A stretch of DNA of 64,000 nucleotides from Rhodospirillaceae bacterium (GTDB lineage Bacteria; Pseudomonadota; Alphaproteobacteria; Rhodospirillales; JABHCV01), in the NCBI GenBank assembly GCA_018662005.1, contig JABJHA010000027.1, positions 1-64,000 of the forward strand. Reading direction: 5' to 3'. A program made the translations under genes and the position numbers. Positions 37,965 through 46,569 of this stretch are shown in pieces. The first letter of the stretch is position 1; every line of letters begins with the position of its first letter. The notes under the pieces were generated by a model that made no database searches, was not told where the DNA came from, and worked only from the letters and a program-made list of their open reading frames with translations.

Positions 37965-40934
37965 ATGAATTCAACAAACATGGAAACAGCGCGTCAACAC
38001 GCGTTGGAGCAAACGCTCAGCGGTGTCCCTGCACGAACAAGTAATCAATTTTTTGGCGTCGGACCGATCACCGATATGACGGCCGATGAAGTAGACGCCC
38101 GCGCCCTTCGCAAAGAGTTTGAACGCTGGCTGGAAACCACCTACCCGAAGCGAGACGACAAGGGCAACGTCATTGGTCATTTCACAGCTGCCGAACTTGG
38201 CCGTGGTATGCACCGTGGCTACCCGGCCGACAAAGTCCTGCTTGATATGATGACGGAAATTCATCGTTATTTTGATTTTCATGCCAGCATCAAAATTGCC
38301 GTGGGCCTTGGTGGCGGTCATAGCGGCTTTACGGTAGCGGCGCTGCATCTTGTCTCGGCCAACAAGCCGAAGCAGCATATTTTTGTTGATACCCCCAGGC
38401 CAGAAACCGAGATTGCCAAACAATCAGGCTTCTTTCGCCAGTCCTGGGGCGCGCAACTTACAGAGATGATGAAATATTCAGAAAACGGCTCTGTCGAGCG
38501 GCTGCATTTTTCTGATGACGAAGGGGCCATCCCGTCTGCCGAAGCCATGAACGATATGGGCATTAAGCTGTTCTTCGGGGTCGGCCATGAAACAACCGGG
38601 GCGACCACCTATACCCAGCAGGAAATCAAAAATCTGCTCGCCTGGATCGATTTAAATCCGCAGGAACATCACGCCGTTATCGATGCCACATCGATGTTGG
38701 GGGCGATGCCCTGGGACACGGATGTGGTGGCGCAGGTGATGAGCAAGTGTTGCATGTTCACACCGTTTCAAAAGGCCATTGGCGGGGTTTCCGGGTACTT
38801 CATTTTTTCCATGACCGCCGTCGCCATGGCGATGATTGACGACAACATGAAAGACCCGTCCTGGGCGATCCCCAGGCAGCTTAAAATTGCCGTTCCGACG
38901 GATCCGAAAATGCCCCTGAGCAGTGACATCACAACAAGTCTTGGTCCGATCTATGATCCCGCCAACAACACCATGATGGGCGGTATTATCAATACCTTCA
39001 GCACCCTGGCGTTTGCTGAAACCACATTTGCCGTCCTGCATAACGAAAAGCAGATCGGCGACGTCAAAACCCTTAACGCGCGGGCCATGGAAAACAGGCA
39101 GTTTGTCTCTGACTGGGTCGATGCAAACCCGCTTTTTGAACTGGGCGTCAAAAACCCGGACTCACGCGGCGCTGCCGTCACCCTTCTGAAAATCACCGAC
39201 GCCGATATCAGTGACCCGGATATGCATGTGCGCGTTATTGCCGAAAGCAAGAAGATGCTCGGCTATGAAGGGTTGACGCACCCGGGCGGCGACCATGAAA
39301 AAGGTCTTGATGTCGCCCGTTATGTCAATGCCTTCCCCGGCACCGACGGTGATTTCCGGGCCTGGATCGGTGGCATTCGCCCGGTTGCCGATATAAAGGC
39401 GCTATTGGAAAATCTGGAATATTGTTATCACCGGGCAAAAATTCTGGTCCTCGAACAGGAACTGCAAAAAGACGGCAAGACATTCTCCCAGGCGGCTTCC
39501 GGCGCATCTGATAAAACCCGCCGTGATGACCCGAACCGCGCTTATAAAGTCCTTATCGCCGACTTGGTCGGGATGCGCTTTGATGATCAGGGCAATCCGG
39601 ATTTCAGCGAGGCAAAAGCCCATGTTGAAGCCCGCGAGGGCATCTTTCATGAAGGCTCGCAAAAGGACGCCGGCAGTCTTGAGGTCGGCAAGCTGCATTT
39701 CTTCTACGAGCCGTCCCTCTGCACCCAGGACGAGCTGCTCGCTGCGACAGGTCAGGCCCAGTATGACGCCGTCATTGCCGCTGCAACCTTCCTTCCGGCT
39801 GCCTCGAAGTTTGAATGTGGCGGTGTCCGCATGGGCGCTGGCACCGGTAATATGGGTTCGGACAGCTGGGGTGGCGGAAATGGCTCGGGTGGATCTGCCG
39901 CGCTCATGAACACGCCGAGTTTTAACTCGCGGACAACGGCGCAAACGGCAATCAAGGCGCTGCTTAAGGTGATGCCTGACTTGCAGGTTGAAGAAATGCA
40001 CAACCGGGTTGTTGAAGGCAATTTCGACACCGGCAAGAACCTGGTCGACTATCCCACCACCAAGATCGAATGCAAAACCATCGCTATTATCGGTTATGGC
40101 AACATTGGCCGCGAAGTGGCGAAGCTGGCCAAGGCCCTGGGCATGACGGTGATCATCTACGCCCGCGAGCACCATAAAGAATGGATTTTGTCGGAAGGTT
40201 TTGGCTACGCCCAAACCATCAAGGAAGCGGCGAGCGGCGCCGATGTTATCAGCCCGCATCTGGGTTTGGGGCCGCTTGACGCCGACAGCGGCTCTTTCGC
40301 CAATGAAAGATTGATTGATGCCGAGGTTTTATCGGTTATGAACCGGGGCGGCGTGGTTGTGAACTACGACCGCGGCGAACTGGTCTGTGCAAAATCCCTT
40401 GATGACGCCCTCAGCAGTGGCCAGATCAGTTACGCCGCCATCGATGCCGATTTGTTCAAGGATGCCGAAACGGGCGAGCTTTCAGGACCGATGGTGCCTT
40501 ATCTGGAAATCTACCCGAAGCATATTGGTAAAATGGAACTGCTGCCCCACGCGGCCGCCGATACCGAACACGTCTCGCGGGTTGAAGCGGCGAAACAGGC
40601 CGTTGACCAGATTTATGACGTCATCCATTTCAAACGCGTCGTTAATCTGAAAGGCGACCTGCCGGAAGGTTACAGCGATGGTAAGTCGCTGACCGTTAAC
40701 GGCGTTGGCAGCGTAACCCGCAAGGACATTGCAGGACTTTCCGCCAACGCGTTGCAGGATATCCGTCAGCTGACGGAAGACCTTGCGACCTTCTGGGGGG
40801 CGCTTGAGGCAACCAAAGATACGGAGCGCCGGGCAGACCTGATTGAAAGATACGCCAGCGACGCAACAAAATCCGCCAACCAGCTGTTGTCAACATTCGC
40901 CGAAAACGGGCTGCAAGGGCCATTTTATGAGTAA
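37965..40934 (+). CDS. Fusion of a phosphoserine aminotransferase-like domain and a phosphoglycerate dehydrogenase-like domain
   Basis: A 989-residue protein with two halves. Residues 1-475 resemble SerC of the alphaproteobacterial/archaeal type: INTFSTLAFAETTF, VIDATSMLGAMPWDTD and the likely PLP lysine K270 in FTPFQKAIGGVSG correspond to the conserved SerC segments, and FRAWIGGIRPVADIKALL matches the end of that fold. Residues 505-900 resemble D-2-hydroxyacid dehydrogenases such as SerA: MNTPSFNSRTTAQTAI, NAD motif GYGNIG at 710-715, MNRGGVVVNYDRGEL with the substrate Arg, and catalytic His862 in LLPHAAADT. The two activities are consecutive steps of serine synthesis. The last 90 residues are unassigned. 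GGGGG precedes the ATG. It is transcribed alone. Confidence 0.85.
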   Translation: MNSTNMETARQHALEQTLSGVPARTSNQFFGVGPITDMTADEVDARALRKEFERWLETTYPKRDDKGNVIGHFTAAELGRGMHRGYPADKVLLDMMTEIHRYFDFHASIKIAVGLGGGHSGFTVAALHLVSANKPKQHIFVDTPRPETEIAKQSGFFRQSWGAQLTEMMKYSENGSVERLHFSDDEGAIPSAEAMNDMGIKLFFGVGHETTGATTYTQQEIKNLLAWIDLNPQEHHAVIDATSMLGAMPWDTDVVAQVMSKCCMFTPFQKAIGGVSGYFIFSMTAVAMAMIDDNMKDPSWAIPRQLKIAVPTDPKMPLSSDITTSLGPIYDPANNTMMGGIINTFSTLAFAETTFAVLHNEKQIGDVKTLNARAMENRQFVSDWVDANPLFELGVKNPDSRGAAVTLLKITDADISDPDMHVRVIAESKKMLGYEGLTHPGGDHEKGLDVARYVNAFPGTDGDFRAWIGGIRPVADIKALLENLEYCYHRAKILVLEQELQKDGKTFSQAASGASDKTRRDDPNRAYKVLIADLVGMRFDDQGNPDFSEAKAHVEAREGIFHEGSQKDAGSLEVGKLHFFYEPSLCTQDELLAATGQAQYDAVIAAATFLPAASKFECGGVRMGAGTGNMGSDSWGGGNGSGGSAALMNTPSFNSRTTAQTAIKALLKVMPDLQVEEMHNRVVEGNFDTGKNLVDYPTTKIECKTIAIIGYGNIGREVAKLAKALGMTVIIYAREHHKEWILSEGFGYAQTIKEAASGADVISPHLGLGPLDADSGSFANERLIDAEVLSVMNRGGVVVNYDRGELVCAKSLDDALSSGQISYAAIDADLFKDAETGELSGPMVPYLEIYPKHIGKMELLPHAAADTEHVSRVEAAKQAVDQIYDVIHFKRVVNLKGDLPEGYSDGKSLTVNGVGSVTRKDIAGLSANALQDIRQLTEDLATFWGALEATKDTERRADLIERYASDATKSANQLLSTFAENGLQGPFYE

Positions 40935-41058
40935 GCGTACGTGGCTGGGCGCAGACTCTATGACAAGGTGGCTAAATTAACGCCGTTCATTAAGTATCAA
41001 CGATAGTTTCTCAAGAACCGCCTTGGGCCAACACCAAAGTCTTATAACGAAACTGAGG

Positions 41059-41096
41059 CGAATATGAATATTAGGTTCATCTAATGTTCATATTCG
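41059..41096. repeat. 16-bp inverted repeat upstream of the 33-residue-repeat protein gene
   Basis: CGAATATGAATATTAG (41059-41074) and CTAATGTTCATATTCG (41081-41096) are inverted copies with one T-G pair out of 16, separated by six bases. No T run follows, so it does not look like a factor-independent terminator of the gene before it. It ends 55 bases before the ATG of the next gene and could be an operator or a stable hairpin in the 5' leader. Confidence 0.85.
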
Positions 41097-41151
41097 TTCT
41101 GGCATTATCCCCTCTGTCAAACACACACCCCCCTTGATGGAGATTGATTAA

Positions 41152-41532
41152 ATGATGAAAACGACCACTCTGGCTCTTGCCCTGACCCTTGGGACCGCCG
41201 CAATTACTGCCGGTGCAGCCAACGCATCGGGTGCATTGTCTTCTGCTGAATTTCAGGACATGCTCCAGAATATTCAAACCAGACAGGCTGAACAACGCGC
41301 TTCGATCAAGACCCAGGTCCCCATGACCAGTGTCAAGTCGCACGCCGATTTTCACAACATGCTTGAGAAAATTCAGATGAAGCAGGCCAAACAGCGCGGC
41401 GAAATCAAGCAACTGGTTAGCAAAACCGGTGGAATGACGCACGCCGAGTTCCACAGCATGCTGACCAACATCAAGGTGAGCCAGGCGAAACAACGCGCCG
41501 CAATCATGAACACGGTTCGTAGCCACAACTAA
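41152..41532 (+). CDS. Exported protein with three 33-residue repeats
   Basis: A 126-residue secreted protein. The signal peptide (TTTLALALTLGTAAITAG) is likely cut near NASG. The mature protein is three copies of one helical unit beginning at residues 31, 64 and 97, exactly 33 residues apart: SAEFQDML, HADFHNML and HAEFHSML, each followed by I(Q/K)x(x)QA(E/K)QR and a charged residue. The pattern of Leu, Ile and Gln suggests a coiled or helical bundle rather than an enzyme. I do not recognise the family. A strong terminator at 41575 and the upstream inverted repeat mark it as a one-gene unit. GGAG lies about nine bases before the ATG. Confidence 0.78.
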   Translation: MMKTTTLALALTLGTAAITAGAANASGALSSAEFQDMLQNIQTRQAEQRASIKTQVPMTSVKSHADFHNMLEKIQMKQAKQRGEIKQLVSKTGGMTHAEFHSMLTNIKVSQAKQRAAIMNTVRSHN

Positions 41533-41574
41533 AAGCCATCTACCTGACAAGCGTTCAGGTATCACCACCAGATA

Positions 41575-41605
41575 AAGGCCGGTCCCTTAAGGGGCCGGTC
41601 TTTTA
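41575..41605 (+). terminator. Rho-independent terminator
   Basis: A 12-bp stem with two G-T pairs, AAGGCCGGTCCC (41575-41586) with GGGGCCGGTCTT (41591-41602), a four-base loop and a T run to 41604. It ends the 33-residue-repeat protein gene. Confidence 0.85.
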
Positions 41606-41634
41606 TTCACCAGTCGATGAGAGTGAGAAAAAAA

Positions 41635-43146
41635 TCAGGCAATCGCCAGTTCGTCATCTGCACGCGCCGCTGTGCGTTCGGCGTAGTTGTGATCGGAAAA
41701 TTCATTGGCAATGCGAATAAATTCGTCTTCACAGGCTACGAAAGCGTCGAGCACATCGGGATCAAAATGCCTGCCCCTGCCTTCCAACAAAATGTCACGG
41801 GCCTGCTCATGGCTAAAGGCTTCCTTGTATATCCGTTTGGAAATCAGGGCGTCATAGACATCTGCCAGGGCCATAAGCCGTCCGGAAACCGGAATGGCGT
41901 CCCCTTTAAGTCCGTACGGATAACCGCTGCCGTCCCATTTTTCGTGGTGACTTAAGCTAATTTCACGGGCGAAGTGCAAAAATGAATTCGATCCCAGTTC
42001 TTTTTCGGAAACCCTGAGCGCCTCTGCCCCAAGTTGTGGGTGGGTCTTCATGATTTCAAACTCATCGACGGTCAGTTTGCCGGGTTTGAGCAGGATATTG
42101 TCAGGGATGCCGACCTTGCCGATATCATGCAGGGGGGCTGACTTGTACAGAAGCTCGATGTTTTCATCGTTCAACACGCCCTCGAAACGCGGATGCTCCC
42201 TTAAATGTTCGGCCAACACCAGAATATAGCGCTGGGTGCGCAGGATGTGAGCGCCGGTTTCGTTGTCGCGGGTTTCAGCCAGCGAGGCCAGGGTCAGAAT
42301 GGAAACATCCCGGGTGCGACGAATTTCCTCGTTACTGTCGCGCAATCCCTTGACCATGGCGTTGGTGTGAATGGCCATGACCCCAAATTCATCGTTGGTG
42401 CCGACCGGAACAAAGCCGTCCAGGTCGCCATGTGAAGCATCTTTAAGAATGCCGTTTTCGCTTTCAAGAAAGCCGCGCAGGTTGCGAACGTAAGAGTAAA
42501 TAACGTTCAGAACATGGGCCAGTATGACACCGATGACAAAAGCGATTTCACCCAAAATCAGCATTTGAGCGGTCTCGTAACTCATCGTTCGGCCAACTTC
42601 CCTGAGCCAGATCAGGTCCTTGTTGATAACCAGCACGACAACGCCCATGATCGCGACAACACTGATTGAAGTAAACAGGCCGAGCTTTCCGGTCAGCGGA
42701 AAATAGTTTTCATCAACCTGCATGTGATGGCCGGTTTTGCAAAAATGTTCGACCAGCTTGCGCTGCCACTCTAACGCCAGGTCAATGGAAGCAAAGAAAC
42801 CCAGGGTCGCCAGACCGACGACGATTTTCAGGCCGCTTGTCAATGGGAAACCATAGGTCAAAGTGTTGAAAATCATCAGGAAAATGCCGGAGGTCAGGAA
42901 CAGGCCGTATTCACATTTGAAAACCATGAGGGTCTGATTTTGGTAGGGTGCCGGATCAACGAAGCGGGCTCGCAACGGACCGCGCAGTGCAAATTGCACG
43001 GCAAGGGCCAACAGGATCGGCACCACCAACTGGGTTACGCTCAGGGTGTCAAGAAACGGGCATACCTGAACCCCGTATACGGCTAAAATAACCGTGGCGC
43101 TCAGGTAGTGCAGGACAGCCCGCCGAGACAGTTTTTGAATTTCCAC
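41635..43146 (-). CDS. Membrane HD-GYP cyclic di-GMP phosphodiesterase
   Basis: A 503-residue protein. The N-terminal half has about six membrane spans; a HAMP-like linker lies near FVPVGTNDEFGVMAIHTNAM. The C-terminal HD-GYP domain has PLHDIGKVGIPD, followed by LGAEAL, and HHEKWDGSGYPYGLKG, all with the metal-binding His and Asp in place. The ETGAHILRTQ segment is also typical. It should hydrolyse cyclic di-GMP to GMP. It lies close to the repeat-protein gene but converges with it. Together with the GGDEF protein at 28923 it points to cyclic di-GMP control in this organism. Confidence 0.92.
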   Translation of the reverse strand: MEIQKLSRRAVLHYLSATVILAVYGVQVCPFLDTLSVTQLVVPILLALAVQFALRGPLRARFVDPAPYQNQTLMVFKCEYGLFLTSGIFLMIFNTLTYGFPLTSGLKIVVGLATLGFFASIDLALEWQRKLVEHFCKTGHHMQVDENYFPLTGKLGLFTSISVVAIMGVVVLVINKDLIWLREVGRTMSYETAQMLILGEIAFVIGVILAHVLNVIYSYVRNLRGFLESENGILKDASHGDLDGFVPVGTNDEFGVMAIHTNAMVKGLRDSNEEIRRTRDVSILTLASLAETRDNETGAHILRTQRYILVLAEHLREHPRFEGVLNDENIELLYKSAPLHDIGKVGIPDNILLKPGKLTVDEFEIMKTHPQLGAEALRVSEKELGSNSFLHFAREISLSHHEKWDGSGYPYGLKGDAIPVSGRLMALADVYDALISKRIYKEAFSHEQARDILLEGRGRHFDPDVLDAFVACEDEFIRIANEFSDHNYAERTAARADDELAIA

Positions 43147-43274
43147 AGGGTTATCTATCCTTAAACGATCCGACGATTATTCTAACATAGGGTAGAGATT
43201 ACAAAAATCTAATCATACCACTTCACATTTTTGTTATGCTCAAATGCAGATTCGCCTAACGGACAAAAAGCAAC

Positions 43275-44375
43275 ATGGATACGCTCAACCTGCTCATCAC
43301 CCTGCTCGCCCTGGCCCTTGTTATCGGCGCTGTCGTTGTCATGCGCTCTGGTCAGGCACGGGCCCATGATCAGGCCCAGAGACTAAGCGATGCCCAGGCC
43401 GAACTGACCGGCAGACTGGCCCAGATGGGCGAAGCCCAGGCCACCGCCCAGACCCAGATCAACATGACCCTGGAACAACGCCTGGACGCGGTTTCCAAGC
43501 GCATTGGTGATGGCTTGAACCATCACACGGAAAAAACCGACAAGACCATGAGCAACCTGCACGAACGTCTGGCCGTGATTGACGCGGCCCAGAAAAACCT
43601 GACGAACCTGTCCGAACAGGTCGTCGGTTTGCAGGATATTCTGTCCAACAAACAAGAACGCGGCGCCTTCGGGGAAGTCCAGCTGAACAATCTTGTGTCT
43701 TCAATCTTGCCGCCTTCAGCCTTTGAGTTTCAGGCGACCTTGTCCAACGGCAAGCGCGCCGATTGTCTGTTGAAACTACCGAACCCGCCGGGTCCGATCA
43801 TCGTTGACGCCAAGTTCCCGCTGGAAAGCTATCGCGCCCTGCTCGCCGCCAAGGACGAGGCGGCGCGTGTGCAGACATCACGAACTTTCAGCGCCGACAT
43901 TAAAAAACACGTCCATGCTATTGCCGAACGTTACATAATCCCGGGAGAGACCGCCGAATCAGCGTTGATGTTCCTGCCGTCCGAAGCGGTTTATGCGGAA
44001 CTGCATACCAACTTCCTCAACGTCGTCGATGACTCCTACCGTCAGAAAGTCTGGATCGTCTCGCCGACAACCCTGATGGCGACCCTGAACACCATTCGCG
44101 CCGTGCTCAAAGACGTCACCATGCGCGAGCAAGCTGGCCTTATTCAGTCCGAGGTCTTGAAATTGCTCGAAGACGTTGGGCGCATGGAAAAACGTGTCAG
44201 CAACCTGGACAATCATTTTGCTCAGGCGGTCAAGGATATTGCCGAAATCCAGATTTCATCGGCCAAGGTCAGCAAGCGTGGCGAGCGCATTCAGGACATC
44301 GAACTGGGCGAGGGCAACAGCGACGATCAAATCGATCCGCCGCGGCTGGTCCCCTTACCCGGTGGCAAGGAATAG
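43275..44375 (+). CDS. rmuC: DNA recombination protein RmuC
   Basis: A 366-residue protein of the RmuC family, a nuclease-like protein that limits DNA inversions at short repeats. It has an N-terminal membrane span (LNLLITLLALALVIGAVVVM), a coiled coil to residue about 100, and the RmuC domain with GAFGEVQLNNLV, DCLLKLPNPPGPIIVDAKFPLESY, DIKKHVHAIAERYI and PSEAVYAELH. Length is slightly shorter than in E. coli. It is followed after nine bases by a cytochrome c gene, so the two may be co-transcribed. Confidence 0.93.
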   Translation: MDTLNLLITLLALALVIGAVVVMRSGQARAHDQAQRLSDAQAELTGRLAQMGEAQATAQTQINMTLEQRLDAVSKRIGDGLNHHTEKTDKTMSNLHERLAVIDAAQKNLTNLSEQVVGLQDILSNKQERGAFGEVQLNNLVSSILPPSAFEFQATLSNGKRADCLLKLPNPPGPIIVDAKFPLESYRALLAAKDEAARVQTSRTFSADIKKHVHAIAERYIIPGETAESALMFLPSEAVYAELHTNFLNVVDDSYRQKVWIVSPTTLMATLNTIRAVLKDVTMREQAGLIQSEVLKLLEDVGRMEKRVSNLDNHFAQAVKDIAEIQISSAKVSKRGERIQDIELGEGNSDDQIDPPRLVPLPGGKE

Positions 44376-44384
44376 TCATCCCCT

Positions 44385-44861
44385 ATGCCCGTCAGTAAAA
44401 AGCGCAAGAAATCGTCAGGGTCCGAGGCACCGCAAACCGGGGCAGCGCCGAAAACAGCCATTCATCGCTCCACTTTTACCACCATGGCCGGGATCGTCAT
44501 TGCGCTGGGGTTGGTGGGCTGGCTGATTTTTGGTGGCGGCGGTGGCGACAGCACCATTAAAGTCATCGTGCCGACCCTTTCGGCCAAAGCCCAAAGCGGG
44601 GAGCAAACCTTCAACCGGGTTTGCCTGAAATGCCATGGCGAACACGCCGCAGGTTCAAAAAGCGGGCCGCCACTGGTCGATCCCTTTTATCGCCCGTCTC
44701 ACCACGCCGACGGGTCTTTCGTCAGCGCCATCACCCGTGGGGTGCGCCAGCATCACTGGAAGTTCGGGCCGATGCCGCCGCAGCCACAGGTCAAGGCCGC
44801 CGAAATTCCTGACCTGATTGCCTATATCCGGGAAATTCAACAGGCCAACGGGGTCTTCTAA
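44385..44861 (+). CDS. Membrane-anchored monoheme cytochrome c
   Basis: A 158-residue class I cytochrome c. The N-terminus is positively charged (KKRKKSS), followed by a span at about 34-50 (MAGIVIALGLVGWLIFGGG) that anchors it, with the heme domain outside. The heme site is C80-x-x-C83-H84; the methionine ligand is probably in KFGPMPPQP. The domain is short, with C-terminal LIAYIREIQ. It starts the accessory-looking block with the YeeE/YedE gene. Its electron partner is not identified. Confidence 0.87.
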   Translation: MPVSKKRKKSSGSEAPQTGAAPKTAIHRSTFTTMAGIVIALGLVGWLIFGGGGGDSTIKVIVPTLSAKAQSGEQTFNRVCLKCHGEHAAGSKSGPPLVDPFYRPSHHADGSFVSAITRGVRQHHWKFGPMPPQPQVKAAEIPDLIAYIREIQQANGVF

Positions 44862-44920
44862 AAGCTCTCACGACAATGTGAAACCCCTGTTATCCCCGCA
44901 TCCGATACTATCGCGCCCTG

Positions 44921-46087
44921 ATGACCAAGAATTCGACACAAAAACTGGTGCTGATGACGGGAATCTCTTTGAGCGTCCTGTTGGCGATGACACTGCTTAT
45001 GGAAAGCGACGCGCGCGCCCTGTTGTTTGTCATCGGGCTGGTCATGGGTGTTTCGCTTTATCACGGGGCGTTCGGTTTTACCGGCGCTTATCGAAAGCTT
45101 TTGAGTGAACGCGACATGACCGGTGTTGCCGCCCAGATGGTGATGCTGGTCGCGGCGATGCTTTTATTCGCACCAGTGCTGGCCCAGGGCAGTGCATTCG
45201 GGCACGGAGTCTCCGGGGCGGTGGCGCCGGTTGGCGTGGCCGTCGGCTTCGGTGCGTTTTTGTTCGGCGTCGGTATGCAGCTTGGCAGTGGTTGCGCCTC
45301 TGGTGTGCTGTATACCGCTGGCGGCGGCAACATCAGGGCCTTTCTGGTGCTGGTGTTCTTCTGTCTTGGGGCATTCTGGGGCAGCCTTGATTTGGGCTGG
45401 TGGCAGCAATTGCCGCAAACAGGCGGCATCTCGCTGGCTCGCACCTTTGGTTGGGAAATTGCCCTGCCCCTGCAAATTGGCGCACTGGTTCTGATTTTTT
45501 TGAGCCTGCGCATGGCCGGTTGGACCCTGCGACCGATAAATCGGTGGCAAGACGGCTTTTCGATTTCCGCCCTGCTTAGGGGGCCGTGGCCGTTGATCCT
45601 CAGCGCCCTGATGCTGGCCCTGCTCAACTGGGCGACGTTACTCGTCGCCGGTCACGCTTGGTCAATCACCTGGGCGTTTAGCCTGTGGGCCGCCAAAACC
45701 GCCGTCCTGTTCGGTTGGGACCCCGCCACCAGCGCCTTCTGGAGCGGTGGCTTCCAACAGGCCGCCTTGGCCCGATCGGTGCTTTCGGACACCACCTCGA
45801 TCATGAACATCGCCATCCTGATAGGGGCGATGCTGGCCGCTGCCCTGGCCGGATCATTTTACAAGCCCCTGCCCCGGGGAAACAGGCCTTTGCTGGCTGC
45901 CATTCTGGCCGGTTTGCTGATGGGTTACGGGGCGCGATTATCATATGGCTGCAACATCGGTGCTTTTTTCAGCGGCGTCGCCTCGACCAGTCTGCACGGC
46001 TGGCTGTGGATTGCCTGCGCCCTGCCCGGAAACTGGCTTGGCATCGCCCTGCGAAAACCGTTCCGCATGGATGTGGCCCCGGCATGA
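44921..46087 (+). CDS. YeeE/YedE family sulfur-compound transporter
   Basis: A 388-residue inner membrane protein with about ten spans. Signature elements are LFGVGMQLGSGCASGVLYTAGGGN and, in the second half, GYGARLSYGCNIGAFFSG and GWLWIACALPGNWLG; quoted pieces are under 20 residues. The cysteine in each repeat lies at the constriction of the thiosulfate transporter of this family, so transport of thiosulfate or a related sulfur compound is likely. It is 59 bases after the cytochrome gene and 20 before the next secreted protein. Its neighbours encode very cysteine-rich proteins, which fits a need for sulfur. Confidence 0.87.
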   Translation: MTKNSTQKLVLMTGISLSVLLAMTLLMESDARALLFVIGLVMGVSLYHGAFGFTGAYRKLLSERDMTGVAAQMVMLVAAMLLFAPVLAQGSAFGHGVSGAVAPVGVAVGFGAFLFGVGMQLGSGCASGVLYTAGGGNIRAFLVLVFFCLGAFWGSLDLGWWQQLPQTGGISLARTFGWEIALPLQIGALVLIFLSLRMAGWTLRPINRWQDGFSISALLRGPWPLILSALMLALLNWATLLVAGHAWSITWAFSLWAAKTAVLFGWDPATSAFWSGGFQQAALARSVLSDTTSIMNIAILIGAMLAAALAGSFYKPLPRGNRPLLAAILAGLLMGYGARLSYGCNIGAFFSGVASTSLHGWLWIACALPGNWLGIALRKPFRMDVAPA

Positions 46088-46107
46088 CTCATAAAACGGA
46101 GATACTA

Positions 46108-46569
46108 ATGAAACGTCTGTTCATCCTCGGTGCTGTTCTCACCGCCCCACTGATCACGCCCACAGTCCAGGCTGCCCAGCTTGTTGAATTGTCGCAAGCT
46201 CCCTGTCAGTTCCTCGATATTGAGGTTGACCACGGCTTTAAATCCACCGCCAAGGCCGATTGCGATGCGATCAACGCCAAGACGACCACACAGCGTTTGC
46301 AATCTGCCAAGGTTATGGAACTGAAAGCCGGCGACTATGTGTTTCGGGTCGGCAACAAAAATGTTCCCTACGAACTTGGTTTCTGGCTTAGGGAAAAAGA
46401 CTACGACTGGCGCAATCCCATACACAAGTTGACCAAAATCAGCGTTTCAGGCGGTGGCCTGACGACCGGTAAAAGCCGCGATTACGAAGTCACCCTGAAG
46501 CCCGGGGAATACCTGTATTCCTGCCCCCTTAATACGACCCCTGATTATCGGCTGGTGGTAACAAAGTAA
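46108..46569 (+). CDS. Secreted protein of unknown function
   Basis: A 153-residue protein with a signal peptide (RLFILGAVLTAPLI, cut near VQA). The start ATG at 46108 is preceded by ACGGAG. The mature part is beta-rich, with an early Cys in APCQF, a second in KADCDA and a third in YLYSCPLNTT. KPGEYLYSC resembles a loop of cupredoxins, but the copper-binding histidines are missing, so I do not call it one. The 3' end overlaps the convergent SUMF1-like gene by 41 bases. Its place after yeeE suggests co-transcription. Confidence 0.68.
   Translation: MKRLFILGAVLTAPLITPTVQAAQLVELSQAPCQFLDIEVDHGFKSTAKADCDAINAKTTTQRLQSAKVMELKAGDYVFRVGNKNVPYELGFWLREKDYDWRNPIHKLTKISVSGGGLTTGKSRDYEVTLKPGEYLYSCPLNTTPDYRLVVTK

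Noticed and set aside
39402-40259. 285-residue open frame opposite the SerC-SerA-like fusion
   Set aside because: A shadow frame. The plus frame holds the NAD and PLP motifs; the minus frame shows none and has no ribosome binding site.
41059-41096. Inverted repeat as a terminator of the SerC-SerA-like gene
   Set aside because: No T run follows either arm and it is AT-rich, so it does not fit a Rho-independent terminator.
46108-46569. Cupredoxin call for the secreted protein after yeeE
   Set aside because: KPGEYLYSC resembles a cupredoxin loop, but the copper-binding histidines are absent.
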